From Flagellimonas flava (GTDB taxonomy: Bacteria; Bacteroidota; Bacteroidia; Flavobacteriales; Flavobacteriaceae), in contig NZ_FQWL01000009.1 of assembly GCF_900129665.1 (NCBI RefSeq), positions 1-64,000 of the forward strand: a DNA stretch of 64,000 nt, in the 5' to 3' direction. The position numbers were made by a program, and so were the translations under genes. Position 1 is the first letter of the stretch. The number at the start of each line of letters is the position of its first letter. Positions 35,552 to 44,531 of this stretch are shown here, piece after piece. The notes beneath the pieces were generated by a model that was given only the letters and a program-made list of their open reading frames with translations, was not told where the DNA came from and made no database searches.

Positions 35552-35671
35552 GTGCCTAAGGCTGAACAGAAAACCTTTATCCTGACCAGCAAGGATCCTG
35601 CTAATCACTGGACCCATCATATGACCGAGGTCCTCTCAAAGACAAGAGCTATTCCAACACCTCAACAATAG
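35552..35671 (+). pseudogene. Possible gene remnant after GT2
   Basis: A GTG-started 39-codon frame reads VPKAEQKTFILTSKDPANHW..., protein-like in composition and beginning 7 bases after the GT2 stop, but it ends after 39 codons, its tail lying opposite the end of the phosphatase gene. It could be the front of a lost fourth operon gene, a real microprotein, or chance. I do not recognise a family. Confidence 0.2.
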
Positions 35672-37325
35672 GTCTACCGGTGGCTCCATTTGGAAAGGCC
35701 ATTCCCAACAAAGCAGTAATAGTAGGGGCAATATCTGGGATTTCTGTGCGATTGTTTGTACTCCCTTTTTTGATTCCCTTTCCAAAAAATAGCAAGGGAA
35801 CATGAGTGTCATAAATCATAGGAGTACCATGTGAGGAACCTGTTTCCGGGTAGGAAATAAAACCAGGTCGAGCAACAAACAGAATATCTCCTGATCGCTT
35901 TTGGTTAAATCCGTTCTGTAAAATATAAGGGATTCCCGTTGTGTAATGGTTTTGCCACATTTGACTTCCGGTAAAGACTTGGTTGACCTGATCGTATCCC
36001 AACAGCTCCATGGCAATTTCTTCCTGGGCATCATCTAAATCAATATCCAAATTATGAATTACCTTATGATCCAAGAAGACTTGATAATTAGAAATATTCT
36101 TGACTACATCCGTTGTACCGTATTTATATTTAAGAAACTCCGTAAACCTCAATTTCATAGCATCCAAATCAAGATAGCCTGCCGGAATATGTTGATCCCT
36201 TAAGTAGGCCGGAACGTTAATTGCCCCATGGTCTGCTGATAAAAACACCGTATAATTACCAGAACCCACTTTCTCATCCAATTTGGTTAAGATGCGCTCC
36301 AAATCCTTATCTAGTTGTAAATAGGTATCCTGAACCTCCTTAGAGTTCACACCAAATTTATGACCCACATAATCAGTACTTGAAAAGCTAATGGCGAGAA
36401 AATCCGTGATGGCATCCGTCCCCAGGGATTCGTGCTCTAGGGCTTCCAACGCAAAATCTGCAGTTATGCTGTTTCCATAAGGTGTGAACTTAATAATTTC
36501 AAAATCCTTGGTTTTGCTCAACATGTTTGGGGTATCGTGAGGAAATGTAGGTGTGGTTTCATCCTCAAACAATCCCTCGTAGGAATTATTGTCCAAGCCA
36601 CTTTCCTGATACAACGAAATATCTTTTAACGTGGTCCAAGCTTTTTTGTATTCCTGAACCCTCCCAGATGTATTAAAATCTTTCACCCATTGTGGTAGAT
36701 CATTCATATAAAAGGAACTGCTTATCCATTTGCCCACATCACCTCCCTCAAACCAGTATGCAGCATTGGCCATATGTCCGCCCGGTAATACCGCTCCACG
36801 ATCTTTCAGGGCCACGGCAATTACCTTACCTCTCTTTTGGGTATGCAGTCGAAGTTGGTCGGTCATTGTTGTGGTCAACATTCTGTGAGGAGACATTTTA
36901 CCCGCATTGGAAGCTGACCCAATGGAATTATACCTTTCGTCAGAAGCACAGTACACCTCCTGATCACTTTCCCGGTCATACCAATTGTTACCAATAATTC
37001 CATGGGTTGCAGGCGTAGTACCAGTATATACCGATGCATGGCCCGGGCCCGTGCTGGTAGGGGCATAATTAAAGTGGTGGTTTTTACAGTTGAACCCATC
37101 CCGTACCATGCGTTTAAAACCACCTTCTCCATAGTGGCCCCAGAAACGGGTAAGGTAATCGTATCGCATTTGATCTACCACGATACCCACTACCAATTTA
37201 GGGGTTTGGGCGATTTGTACTTCGGGTGCAGTTACTTCCTGTGTCTTTTTCCCACGGCGTTGCGCGTTCGAAAAAGTGGTTGCAAACAGCAGTAAAAGAA
37301 CTAAAAATTGACTGGCTTTTTTCAT
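35649..37325 (-). CDS. pafA: PafA-type alkaline phosphatase
   Basis: 558 residues from ATG 37325, where a signal peptide begins (MKKASQFLVLLLLFATTFSNA-Q). Alkaline phosphatase superfamily with Asp51 (VVDQMRYD), Thr nucleophile in the block APTSTGPGHAS (near 90), GNNWYD (Asn near 114), and metal ligands in SSTDYVGHKFG, FLSADHGAI and SSHGTPM. This is the Flavobacteria PafA class, which releases phosphate from many monoesters in the periplasm. Box TAGTTTTG (37357-37350) lies 25 bases upstream, supporting this start over nine extra codons. Confidence 0.9.
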   Translation of the reverse strand: MKKASQFLVLLLLFATTFSNAQRRGKKTQEVTAPEVQIAQTPKLVVGIVVDQMRYDYLTRFWGHYGEGGFKRMVRDGFNCKNHHFNYAPTSTGPGHASVYTGTTPATHGIIGNNWYDRESDQEVYCASDERYNSIGSASNAGKMSPHRMLTTTMTDQLRLHTQKRGKVIAVALKDRGAVLPGGHMANAAYWFEGGDVGKWISSSFYMNDLPQWVKDFNTSGRVQEYKKAWTTLKDISLYQESGLDNNSYEGLFEDETTPTFPHDTPNMLSKTKDFEIIKFTPYGNSITADFALEALEHESLGTDAITDFLAISFSSTDYVGHKFGVNSKEVQDTYLQLDKDLERILTKLDEKVGSGNYTVFLSADHGAINVPAYLRDQHIPAGYLDLDAMKLRFTEFLKYKYGTTDVVKNISNYQVFLDHKVIHNLDIDLDDAQEEIAMELLGYDQVNQVFTGSQMWQNHYTTGIPYILQNGFNQKRSGDILFVARPGFISYPETGSSHGTPMIYDTHVPLLFFGKGIKKGSTNNRTEIPDIAPTITALLGMAFPNGATGRPIVEVLE

Positions 37326-37349
37326 GTAATCAATTTGACTGAATGGCAA

Positions 37350-37357
37350 CAAAACTA
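37350..37357 (-). promoter_or_regulatory. Candidate -7 element of pafA
   Basis: TAGTTTTG on the minus strand, exact TAnnTTTG match, 25 bases before the ATG at 37325. No -33 TTG at the expected distance. Confidence 0.35.
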
Positions 37358-37444
37358 TTCAAAATATCAGTTTAAAAACTTTAAATGAAGGTTAAATGCA
37401 CGTCATTATTCTTATTTTTATGGCTGCAAGTCTATTTTTGGCGC

Positions 37445-38182
37445 ATGAAATACCTTGAAGCGATTGGGAAATATTTCATTATGGTATATGAAGTATTTAA
37501 GAAACCCACCAAGTGGCCAATCATGAGATCCCTTATTTTAAAGGAAATCGATGAGTTGATTTTCGGATCTTTGGGTATCATTATTTTTATCGCATTCTTT
37601 ATTGGTGGGGTTGTGACCATTCAGACCGCATTAAACCTCAATAGTCCATTTTTACCTAAAAGTCTTATCGGTTTTGCCACAAGGCAATCTGTGATTTTAG
37701 AGTTTGCCCCTACCTTTACCTCAATCATTATGGCCGGAAAGGTAGGCTCGTATATCACCTCAAGCATTGGAACAATGAGAGTTACAGAGCAGATTGATGC
37801 CTTGGAGATCATGGGTGTAAATTCTTTAAACTATCTGGTTTTTCCCAAGATAACAGCCATGCTTATGTACCCTTTTGCCGTTGCTATTGCCATGTACGTG
37901 GGTATCTTGGGTGGATGGATTGCAGCTGTTTTTGGTGGTTACGCCCCAAGTGGAGAGTTTATAAAAGGTTTGCAAATGGATTTTGAATCCTTCCATGTCA
38001 CCTATGCATTTATCAAAACACTGGTATTCGCATTTGTAATTGCCACAGTCCCATCGTATCATGGTTTTTATATGCGTGGAGGGGCATTGGAGGTAGGCAA
38101 GGCCAGTACAACAGCCTTTGTATGGACCAGTGTGGTTATCATTATTCTCAATTATATACTTACACAATTAATGCTAGGCTGA
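37445..38182 (+). CDS. mlaE: MlaE-type ABC transporter permease
   Basis: 245 residues from the ATG at 37445; an upstream 20-codon stretch to 37385 looks unlike the family. MlaE/YrbE fold with several hydrophobic helices and the conserved block IIMAGKVGSYITSSIGTMRVTEQIDALEIMGVN. It exports or imports lipids to keep outer-membrane asymmetry. Its stop overlaps the start of the ATPase gene (TGATG). No MlaD/MCE-domain gene is in the window. A TATTTTTG box (37433-37440) lies only 4 bases before the ATG. Confidence 0.88.
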   Translation: MKYLEAIGKYFIMVYEVFKKPTKWPIMRSLILKEIDELIFGSLGIIIFIAFFIGGVVTIQTALNLNSPFLPKSLIGFATRQSVILEFAPTFTSIIMAGKVGSYITSSIGTMRVTEQIDALEIMGVNSLNYLVFPKITAMLMYPFAVAIAMYVGILGGWIAAVFGGYAPSGEFIKGLQMDFESFHVTYAFIKTLVFAFVIATVPSYHGFYMRGGALEVGKASTTAFVWTSVVIIILNYILTQLMLG

Positions 38183-38949
38183 TGATTGAAGTGGAAAATG
38201 TTCATAAATCGTTTGGAGACACCCATGTACTTAAGGGTATTACCACCTCTTTCGAAGACGGAAAGACCAATTTGGTAATTGGCCAAAGTGGTTCCGGGAA
38301 AACAGTTTTTTTAAAGTGTCTTTTAGGTCTTTTTGAACCCGAAGAAGGCCAAATTTGTTACAATGGCCAGTTTTATTCTGAACTTTCCACTAGTGAACGA
38401 AGGGATTTACGGCAGGAAATGGGTATGGTATTTCAAGGAAGTGCCCTCTTTGATTCCATGACCGTTGAGGGGAACGTAATGTTTCCTTTGGATATGTTCA
38501 CCAAACAAAGCAAGGCCGAAATGCAGGATCGGGTGGATTTTGTCCTGGAACGCGTTAACCTTATTGATGCACATAAAAAGTTTCCTTCGGAAATATCCGG
38601 GGGAATGAAAAAACGGGTTGCCATTGCCCGCGCCATCGTAATGAATCCCAAATACCTCTTCTGCGATGAGCCCAACTCTGGGTTGGACCCTAAAACTGCT
38701 ATATTAATTGATAACCTCATTCAGGAAATTACCAGGGAATATAACATCACAACGGTAATCAACACGCACGACATGAACTCCGTAATGGAAATTGGGGAGA
38801 AAATTATTTTTCTGAAAGACGGTTTTAAGGAATGGGAAGGGACCAACAAAGAAATCTTTAAAACGGACAATGAGGCCGTTACCAATTTTGTGTATTCTTC
38901 CGAATTGTTCAAAAAGGTACGACAAATGTACATTGAAGAGCGGAATTAA
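38182..38949 (+). CDS. mlaF: MlaF-type ABC transporter ATP-binding protein
   Basis: 255 residues from the ATG at 38182; earlier frame extension overlaps MlaE. Walker A GQSGSGKT, signature ISGGMKKRVAIARAI, Walker B YLFCDEPNSGLDP, and H-loop INTHDMNSV. Pairs with the MlaE permease upstream, one base overlapping. The likely substrate is phospholipid. Confidence 0.92.
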   Translation: MIEVENVHKSFGDTHVLKGITTSFEDGKTNLVIGQSGSGKTVFLKCLLGLFEPEEGQICYNGQFYSELSTSERRDLRQEMGMVFQGSALFDSMTVEGNVMFPLDMFTKQSKAEMQDRVDFVLERVNLIDAHKKFPSEISGGMKKRVAIARAIVMNPKYLFCDEPNSGLDPKTAILIDNLIQEITREYNITTVINTHDMNSVMEIGEKIIFLKDGFKEWEGTNKEIFKTDNEAVTNFVYSSELFKKVRQMYIEERN

Positions 38950-38976
38950 AGGTATATACACCTTGCACCTGACACC

Positions 38977-40431
38977 TTAATCCGCCTCCTTGACGACCAG
39001 TGTGGAATCTTGCAACCGTAGCTTTAACCAAGCTGTCATTTTTTTGGATTCAGTCTCTTTTTGATTTTGCCGAACCCCCTCTTTCCATTTCACCTCGAAA
39101 ACAGGAATGGTATCGAGTTTTTTAAAATCGGTCTGCATCTGGTACGAAAAGCCCAAGGCCTCAATACTTGAATAGTTTGCTTTGGCTTCAGCACTAATAT
39201 TTTGAAATGGTATCTGTTTTCCCACATTTTTGGTCAAGGTAGCTACTTCTTCCTCTAAAAGTCTAATTTGCTCATCTTTGGTTAAGAGTTCGGCCTTATT
39301 TTTCTCGTACAGCTCGCTGACATAATTGAATTTTTCTTGGGAATCGTCCTTTCCTCCTTGCAGAATTCTAAACTCAGCATCTTTAAGGCGGGAGTACTCG
39401 CTTTTTTGCACCCGCCATGTACTGATGATATTTTCAGGAATCAACTCATCACCCATGCAGACCAGCTCTATCAACGGGGATTTCCCTTCAGCGTATTCAA
39501 TTTTGGTTAAATTGTCCACATATCGACCTGCAGCATTGAATTGATAAACCTCGATAGTTTCTTTTAGAAATTCCTGGGCCTGTTTCTTAAAAAGCGATTC
39601 CTGAAATACTTGGTAAAAGGTGAAACCGGCAGGAATCATTACGGCAATGCCCGTAAGTGATGCAGCTCTGGCGATCAACCGTCTGCGTTGAGAGTTCGCG
39701 TAGCGTACCATTGGGAAACGCAAAAACTTGATGACCAGAAAAGTGGCCAGTCCAATAAAAATTGTGTTTATAATAAACAAGTACATAGCTCCCGCGGCAT
39801 ACCACGGCTTGCCGATAGCAAGTCCAAATCCAACAGTGCACAATGGAGGCATCAAAGCTGTCGCAATGGCCACACCGAAAATTACACTGGCAATGGTACC
39901 TTTCTTGGCCCGTGCAATAACCAAGGCAAGACCTCCAAAGAAGGCAATCAGGACATCTCGAATGTCAGGTTTGGTCCTCGCCAAAAGTTCAGAGGATTCG
40001 TCACGAAGTGGAAATAGATAAAAGAACAAAAAAGCAGTGATCACACTTAGGACCACCATTACCGTGAAATTCTTTACCGACCTGCGTAGGGTATCAATAT
40101 CATTGATGGCCAAAGAAAGTCCCATCCCAAGAATTGGACCCATCAGTGGCGAGATCAACATCGCACCAATCACAACAGCTGTCGAGTTGGCGTTCAGTCC
40201 AACGGATGCAATAAAAATGGAGGAAATCAAAATCCATGAGGTATGCCCCTTAAATGGGATATCCGCAATGATGGATTCTTTGGTGGCTGCTGCGTCCGTG
40301 TTGGTTCGGATTTCCAACAATTCGGACAAGAACTTTTTCACACTCCCTAAAAGACCTTTAAAATCCTTTTTTACCTCGTCTCCGCTATCGGGTGTTGGGT
40401 TATCCCCATTTGTAAACAAATGCTCGCTCAT
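38977..40431 (-). CDS. DUF389 family membrane protein
   Basis: 484 residues. Central DUF389 domain about 55-290 with at least six helices and the block SVGLNANSTAVVIGAMLISPLMGPILGMG; C-terminal 190 residues are soluble with a coiled coil (about 390-405: KDEQIRLLEEEVATLTKN). N-terminus is charged. The family is widespread and uncharacterised. Convergent with the mlaF end. Confidence 0.86.
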   Translation of the reverse strand: MSEHLFTNGDNPTPDSGDEVKKDFKGLLGSVKKFLSELLEIRTNTDAAATKESIIADIPFKGHTSWILISSIFIASVGLNANSTAVVIGAMLISPLMGPILGMGLSLAINDIDTLRRSVKNFTVMVVLSVITAFLFFYLFPLRDESSELLARTKPDIRDVLIAFFGGLALVIARAKKGTIASVIFGVAIATALMPPLCTVGFGLAIGKPWYAAGAMYLFIINTIFIGLATFLVIKFLRFPMVRYANSQRRRLIARAASLTGIAVMIPAGFTFYQVFQESLFKKQAQEFLKETIEVYQFNAAGRYVDNLTKIEYAEGKSPLIELVCMGDELIPENIISTWRVQKSEYSRLKDAEFRILQGGKDDSQEKFNYVSELYEKNKAELLTKDEQIRLLEEEVATLTKNVGKQIPFQNISAEAKANYSSIEALGFSYQMQTDFKKLDTIPVFEVKWKEGVRQNQKETESKKMTAWLKLRLQDSTLVVKEAD

Positions 40432-40434
40432 GTA

Positions 40435-41514
40435 TTAGGCATACTGGTCTCCAAATTTCTCTTTGACCTCGTTCAATACTTTTTTAATATCCTGCTGCTT
40501 GGATTTTGGATAAATCAGCAACACTTCTTCCTTGTCCACTATAATATAGTTCTCCAAACCATCAACAACGATAATTTTCCCCTTGGGCAACCTAATCATG
40601 TTACCATGCGCATCGTGTAAAAGGGTTTTACCGTTTACCACCGCATTTTCCTCAGCATCCTTGTCCAATTTTTCATACAATGCCCCCCAAGTACCCAAAT
40701 CGTTCCAATCAAAAGTGGCCGGAAGTGTAAATATGGATTTGGATTTCTCCAAGATAGCATAATCAATGGAAATGTTGTCTGCTTTGGGGTAGTTTTCGTT
40801 GATAAAAGCCTGTTCCTCCAAAGTATTATAGCAAGAAAAACCTTTCTGGAACAAAGCAAATTGTTCAGGCTGATAAGCCCTAAATGCATTTACAATGGTC
40901 TCCACACTCCATATAAATATTCCTGCATTCCACAAAAAATTGCCCTGGGCCAAAAACTCTTTTGCCGTTTCATAATTCGGTTTCTCCCTAAATTGGGACA
41001 CCTTTTTTAGGTTTTTTCCACTTCCTTTTTCAAATTCAATGTAACCAAAACCAGTATTTGGGTAAGTGGGCTTAATTCCTAGGGTACAGAGCACCTGCTC
41101 CTCTTCACATTTGTCAAAGCAAGCCTTCACATTATCCTCGAAAGCTTGTTCATCTTCAATCCAATGATCACTTGGTGCCACGATCATAACCGCATTGGGG
41201 TTCATTTTTTGGATTTTTAGGGAGGCGTACAAAATGCATGGAGCCGTGTTTCGCATGGCAGGCTCCAAAACCACCTGTTTTTGGGTAACATCGGGCAACT
41301 GCTCCAGCACCAAATCGTTGTAGCGTTCATTGGTCAAAATCAAAATATTCTCGGTGGGAACAAACCGATTCAGTCGATCAAAAGTTTTTTGGATAAGCGT
41401 TTTCCCAGCTCCCAGCATATCATGGAATTGTTTTGGGTAAGCCGAAGTGCTCACAGGCCAAAAACGGGACCCTACCCCTCCTGCCATCAAAATGGCGTAA
41501 TAATTTTTGTTCAT
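40435..41514 (-). CDS. manC: Mannose-1-phosphate guanylyltransferase
   Basis: 359 residues. Nucleotidyltransferase signature YAILMAGGVGSRFWPVSTSAYPKQF, later FREKPNYETA and DWNDLGTWGALYEKL. Makes GDP-mannose from mannose-1-phosphate and GTP for surface polysaccharide and glycoprotein synthesis. Lacks a C-terminal isomerase domain, so it is the monofunctional type. The DUF389 gene starts 3 bases after its stop. Confidence 0.9.
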   Translation of the reverse strand: MNKNYYAILMAGGVGSRFWPVSTSAYPKQFHDMLGAGKTLIQKTFDRLNRFVPTENILILTNERYNDLVLEQLPDVTQKQVVLEPAMRNTAPCILYASLKIQKMNPNAVMIVAPSDHWIEDEQAFEDNVKACFDKCEEEQVLCTLGIKPTYPNTGFGYIEFEKGSGKNLKKVSQFREKPNYETAKEFLAQGNFLWNAGIFIWSVETIVNAFRAYQPEQFALFQKGFSCYNTLEEQAFINENYPKADNISIDYAILEKSKSIFTLPATFDWNDLGTWGALYEKLDKDAEENAVVNGKTLLHDAHGNMIRLPKGKIIVVDGLENYIIVDKEEVLLIYPKSKQQDIKKVLNEVKEKFGDQYA

Positions 41515-41535
41515 GCTGAATCGCTATTTATAAGT

Positions 41536-42162
41536 TTAAAATGGTGGTTCCAAATCTGAGGCTTGATGTACCAATTCCACCTCGGCATTGGGTTGGAACA
41601 AATATAATCTTCCTGTAGCCAATTCCGTACATTCATAACGCTTTACCTTTTTATTCCCTTTCCGGAACAACCTGCCATTGTATAATCTAAATGTGCTCCC
41701 CATAGGAATTTCATAAACATAACTTTTATTTCGTTCTTCTGGGTCATAAGTCTTTAGGGCAATGGATAAACGCGCATCCGTGCTGCTACTGGCCTTGGGA
41801 TTTTTAAAATGATGGGCGATTATGGGTAACAATTGCGATGGGAATATCTCAGGCCTTATAAAGGGTATCATGAGATGCTGAAAAGTTCGTTTCCATTCCT
41901 GTCCATGCGGCTTGATACGTCTTCCAAACTTCTCGAAGGCCACCAAATGTGCAATTTCATGAATCAAGGTAATTAAGAACCTGTATTTATTCAGCGAAGC
42001 ATTTACGGTGATTTGGTGCATACCGCCTGGCAATCTCCTGTAGTCGCCATGACGGGTTACCCGGTGATTTACAATCTTTAGATGTACCTCAAACTTTTTG
42101 ATGAGATCTAAGCATGGAACAACAGCCCGTTCCGGAAGGTATTTCTGTAAAGCAGCTTCCAC
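41536..42162 (-). CDS. SprT-like zinc metalloprotease domain protein
   Basis: 208 residues from a GTG codon at 42162. Zinc motif LIHEIAHLVAFE (HEIAH 68-72) with a second His at HGQEWK (about 86) and a C-terminal small domain containing KKVKRYECTELATGRLYLF. Similar to SprT proteases that act on DNA-bound proteins, although this bacterial branch is unstudied. A TAGTTTTG box (42175-42168) lies 5 bases before the GTG. manC follows 21 bases downstream on the same strand. Confidence 0.8.
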   Translation of the reverse strand: MEAALQKYLPERAVVPCLDLIKKFEVHLKIVNHRVTRHGDYRRLPGGMHQITVNASLNKYRFLITLIHEIAHLVAFEKFGRRIKPHGQEWKRTFQHLMIPFIRPEIFPSQLLPIIAHHFKNPKASSSTDARLSIALKTYDPEERNKSYVYEIPMGSTFRLYNGRLFRKGNKKVKRYECTELATGRLYLFQPNAEVELVHQASDLEPPF

Positions 42163-42313
42163 TGCAACAAAACTAAGGGTTTATTGCCTAGTGTAAAAGC
42201 CATCAAAAATTACTATCTTCAACAAGAACATTAGTCCAACCACCACACTATTGTCTTGTCCTCTACCGGATGAGCAGTTCCTCCTCTTATTGTGGCTTCA
42301 AAAAACACTTCCA

Positions 42314-43198
42314 ATGAGAACAGTTGTTTCCGTGGCCCTAGGTCTTTTTTTAGGCAGCCTGCCACCCTTGTATTCCCAAGTCATAGATGTACACATGCAT
42401 AGTTATACCGCTAAAGATTATTGGGGTGGGCGCGCCCATCCGACAGGAATCGCATCACCAACCACCGCCGAAGAACACCTTTTAGCAACCATAGCGGAAA
42501 TGGACAAAAACAAGGTGGAGTATGCCGTGGTCAGTGGCACAGTGAAAAGCGTTTCGGATTACGTGGCGGCTGATTCCCGATTTATACCGGGGTATTTGGA
42601 TGATGACGATTTGATTCCACTGGATGAATTTGAACAACATATCAAGGAGGGAAAAATCAAAGTCTTTGGTGAAATCACGGCAGTTTATGGAGGCACCACT
42701 TTGAACGATCCCAAATATGCACCTTATTTGGCACTTTGTGAGACCTATGATATTCCCGTTGCCTATCACACCGGTGGTGGGCCACCAATGACGCCATATC
42801 GTTGTTGTCCCAACTTCAGAATTTCCTTTGGAGATCCATTTTTAATAGAGGATGTTTTGGTAAAGTATCCAAAACTTAGGCTCTATCTTATGCACGGCGG
42901 AGAAGTTTTCTTTGAACATGCAGTTCGGATGATGAGTTTGTACCAACATCTATATGTTGATATTGGTGTCCTGCTTTGGGTAGACCCCATAGTAAAAGAT
43001 TACGCGATACGACTTTTAAAACTGGCCAAGGAAGCCAATGTCCTCGATCGGGTCATGTTTGGGTCCGATCAAATGGTATGGCCTGGAAGTATTTCTGCCT
43101 CCATCGATTTCCTCAACCAACAGGATTATCTTACCGAAACAGAAAAGGAGCTCATTCTATATGGGAATGCAAAGCGGTTTTTAAAAATTGAAGACTAA
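42314..43198 (+). CDS. Exported amidohydrolase-family protein
   Basis: 294 residues from the ATG at 42314, which begins a signal peptide (MRTVVSVALGLFLGSLPPLYSQ); an upstream ATG at 42251 lacks it. Amidohydrolase_2-like TIM barrel: HxH in DVHMHSY (His27, His29), YHTGGG, LYLMHGGEVFFEHAVRMM and FGSDQMVWPG. It acts in the periplasm on an unknown substrate, possibly an aromatic or lactone-type compound. Neighbours give no hint. Confidence 0.83.
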   Translation: MRTVVSVALGLFLGSLPPLYSQVIDVHMHSYTAKDYWGGRAHPTGIASPTTAEEHLLATIAEMDKNKVEYAVVSGTVKSVSDYVAADSRFIPGYLDDDDLIPLDEFEQHIKEGKIKVFGEITAVYGGTTLNDPKYAPYLALCETYDIPVAYHTGGGPPMTPYRCCPNFRISFGDPFLIEDVLVKYPKLRLYLMHGGEVFFEHAVRMMSLYQHLYVDIGVLLWVDPIVKDYAIRLLKLAKEANVLDRVMFGSDQMVWPGSISASIDFLNQQDYLTETEKELILYGNAKRFLKIED

Positions 43199-43301
43199 GA
43201 TACAATCAGCCTCCGAAATTCAATTATTGAACCGACTGGGAGGCCCAGAGGTGTCACGATAGGTGTAACAAATTGGTAATTGTAGTATCCTTTGCATAAA
43301 C

Positions 43302-43808
43302 ATGATAGTTATGAAACCAACCTTAAGACGCATTATCACCCCTTATCCATTTGACAACTTGGTTATTAATTTGGGTATCGCTGTTCCAAGAGTTTGGGGG
43401 GGTCTAAGTCTATGTTTGGAGTTCGGTTCATCAAAATTTGGCATGCCTTGGTCCATCACAGAAGAAATGGGACTTTTTCAGGTAGTCCAATGGTTCCCGG
43501 AAGATGTCTCACAGTTTGGCATTCCTTTTAGCTTGGCACCTAACCTTTTTGCTTGGCTGGGTGCTGCCAGCGAAGCTATAGGGGGGCTTTTTCTTGCCCT
43601 AGGACTAGGCACACGTATCAGCGCGTTCCTTATTGCCATGACCATGTTAGCAGCCATCTTTTTACAAAAATGGCCTGAAGCCATGGAGTTTGGCAGTAGT
43701 TGGCCTTTTTTACCTGCAGCCGGTTTTCTCTGGATTGCTGTTTATTCCTTGATTTTTGGTTCTGGAAAATTCGGATTGGACCATCTATTGGCCAAAAGGT
43801 GGGAATAA
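43302..43808 (+). CDS. DoxX family membrane protein
   Basis: 168 residues. DoxX-type helices with GIAVPRVWGGLSLCLEFGSSKFGMPW, LFAWLGAASEAIGGLFLALGLGTRISAFLIAMTMLAAIFL and WPFLPAAGFLWIAVYSLIFGSGKFGLD. Three start codons (43302, 43311 ATG) are equally good. It is monocistronic and convergent with the SDR gene. Role unknown. Confidence 0.83.
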   Translation: MIVMKPTLRRIITPYPFDNLVINLGIAVPRVWGGLSLCLEFGSSKFGMPWSITEEMGLFQVVQWFPEDVSQFGIPFSLAPNLFAWLGAASEAIGGLFLALGLGTRISAFLIAMTMLAAIFLQKWPEAMEFGSSWPFLPAAGFLWIAVYSLIFGSGKFGLDHLLAKRWE

Positions 43809-43815
43809 TACTGTA

Positions 43816-44493
43816 TTATGGAGTACTGTTACTTACCTGCAGAAGTTTACCATTATAAAATTGATGCCCTTTGAGTGCAAAATCTTTGATATAGGCAGCC
43901 ATTTCCATCGCTGTCACGGGAGCTTTATATCCTGGAAAGGCTTCTTCCAACATTTCGGTCTGCACCGCTCCCAACGCCATTACATTGAAACTTGGACCAG
44001 TTTCCTTAAACTCTTCGGCCCATAGCTCCGTTAACGTAATTACAGCACCTTTACTAGAGCTATAAGCGGACAATCCCGGGAATTTCAAACTCCCCTGTAC
44101 TCCCCCCATCGAGCTGATGGTAAGCACGTGAGCCTGTTTTCCCATTTTGGGAAGTACCGTCTTGGTCAGTTGAGCAACACCAAATACATTGACTTTGTAA
44201 ACCGCTTCGAATTCCTCGGAAGAAATCTCCATAAAGGGCTTGTTCAATAAACTTCCCGCATTGTTGATCAGCACATCCACACCATCCCATTGATCTAAGA
44301 AAGCAGTAACCTTTTTATATTCTGAAGGATTGGCAAGGTCAAAAGGCAGGCTGTGAACATTGGGCATATCCAAATCGGTGCAAGGCGCATGGTTCCTTGA
44401 AAGTGCCAAGACCTGATGTCCTTCATGGGCGAACTGTTTTACCAGTTCAAAACCAATACCTCTGCTGGTTCCTGTAATAACAATGTTTGGCAT
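43816..44493 (-). CDS. SDR family NAD(P)-dependent oxidoreductase
   Basis: 225 residues. Classical SDR: TGTSRGIG cofactor loop, LINNAGSLLNK, SSMGGV with active-site YSSSK (Tyr and Lys present). It is in contrast to the atypical SDR at 15290. Substrate unknown; C-terminal NGKLLQVSNSTP. It starts 39 bases after the M28 peptidase stop on the same strand and could share its transcript. Confidence 0.9.
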   Translation of the reverse strand: MPNIVITGTSRGIGFELVKQFAHEGHQVLALSRNHAPCTDLDMPNVHSLPFDLANPSEYKKVTAFLDQWDGVDVLINNAGSLLNKPFMEISSEEFEAVYKVNVFGVAQLTKTVLPKMGKQAHVLTISSMGGVQGSLKFPGLSAYSSSKGAVITLTELWAEEFKETGPSFNVMALGAVQTEMLEEAFPGYKAPVTAMEMAAYIKDFALKGHQFYNGKLLQVSNSTP

Positions 44494-44531
44494 ACAAGGT
44501 CCTTTTTGGGCTGTTTGAAGCGAAATTTTGA

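Noticed and set aside
38950..38976. AGGTATATACACCT palindrome between mlaF and the DUF389 gene as terminator
   Set aside because: Stem too short and no T run.
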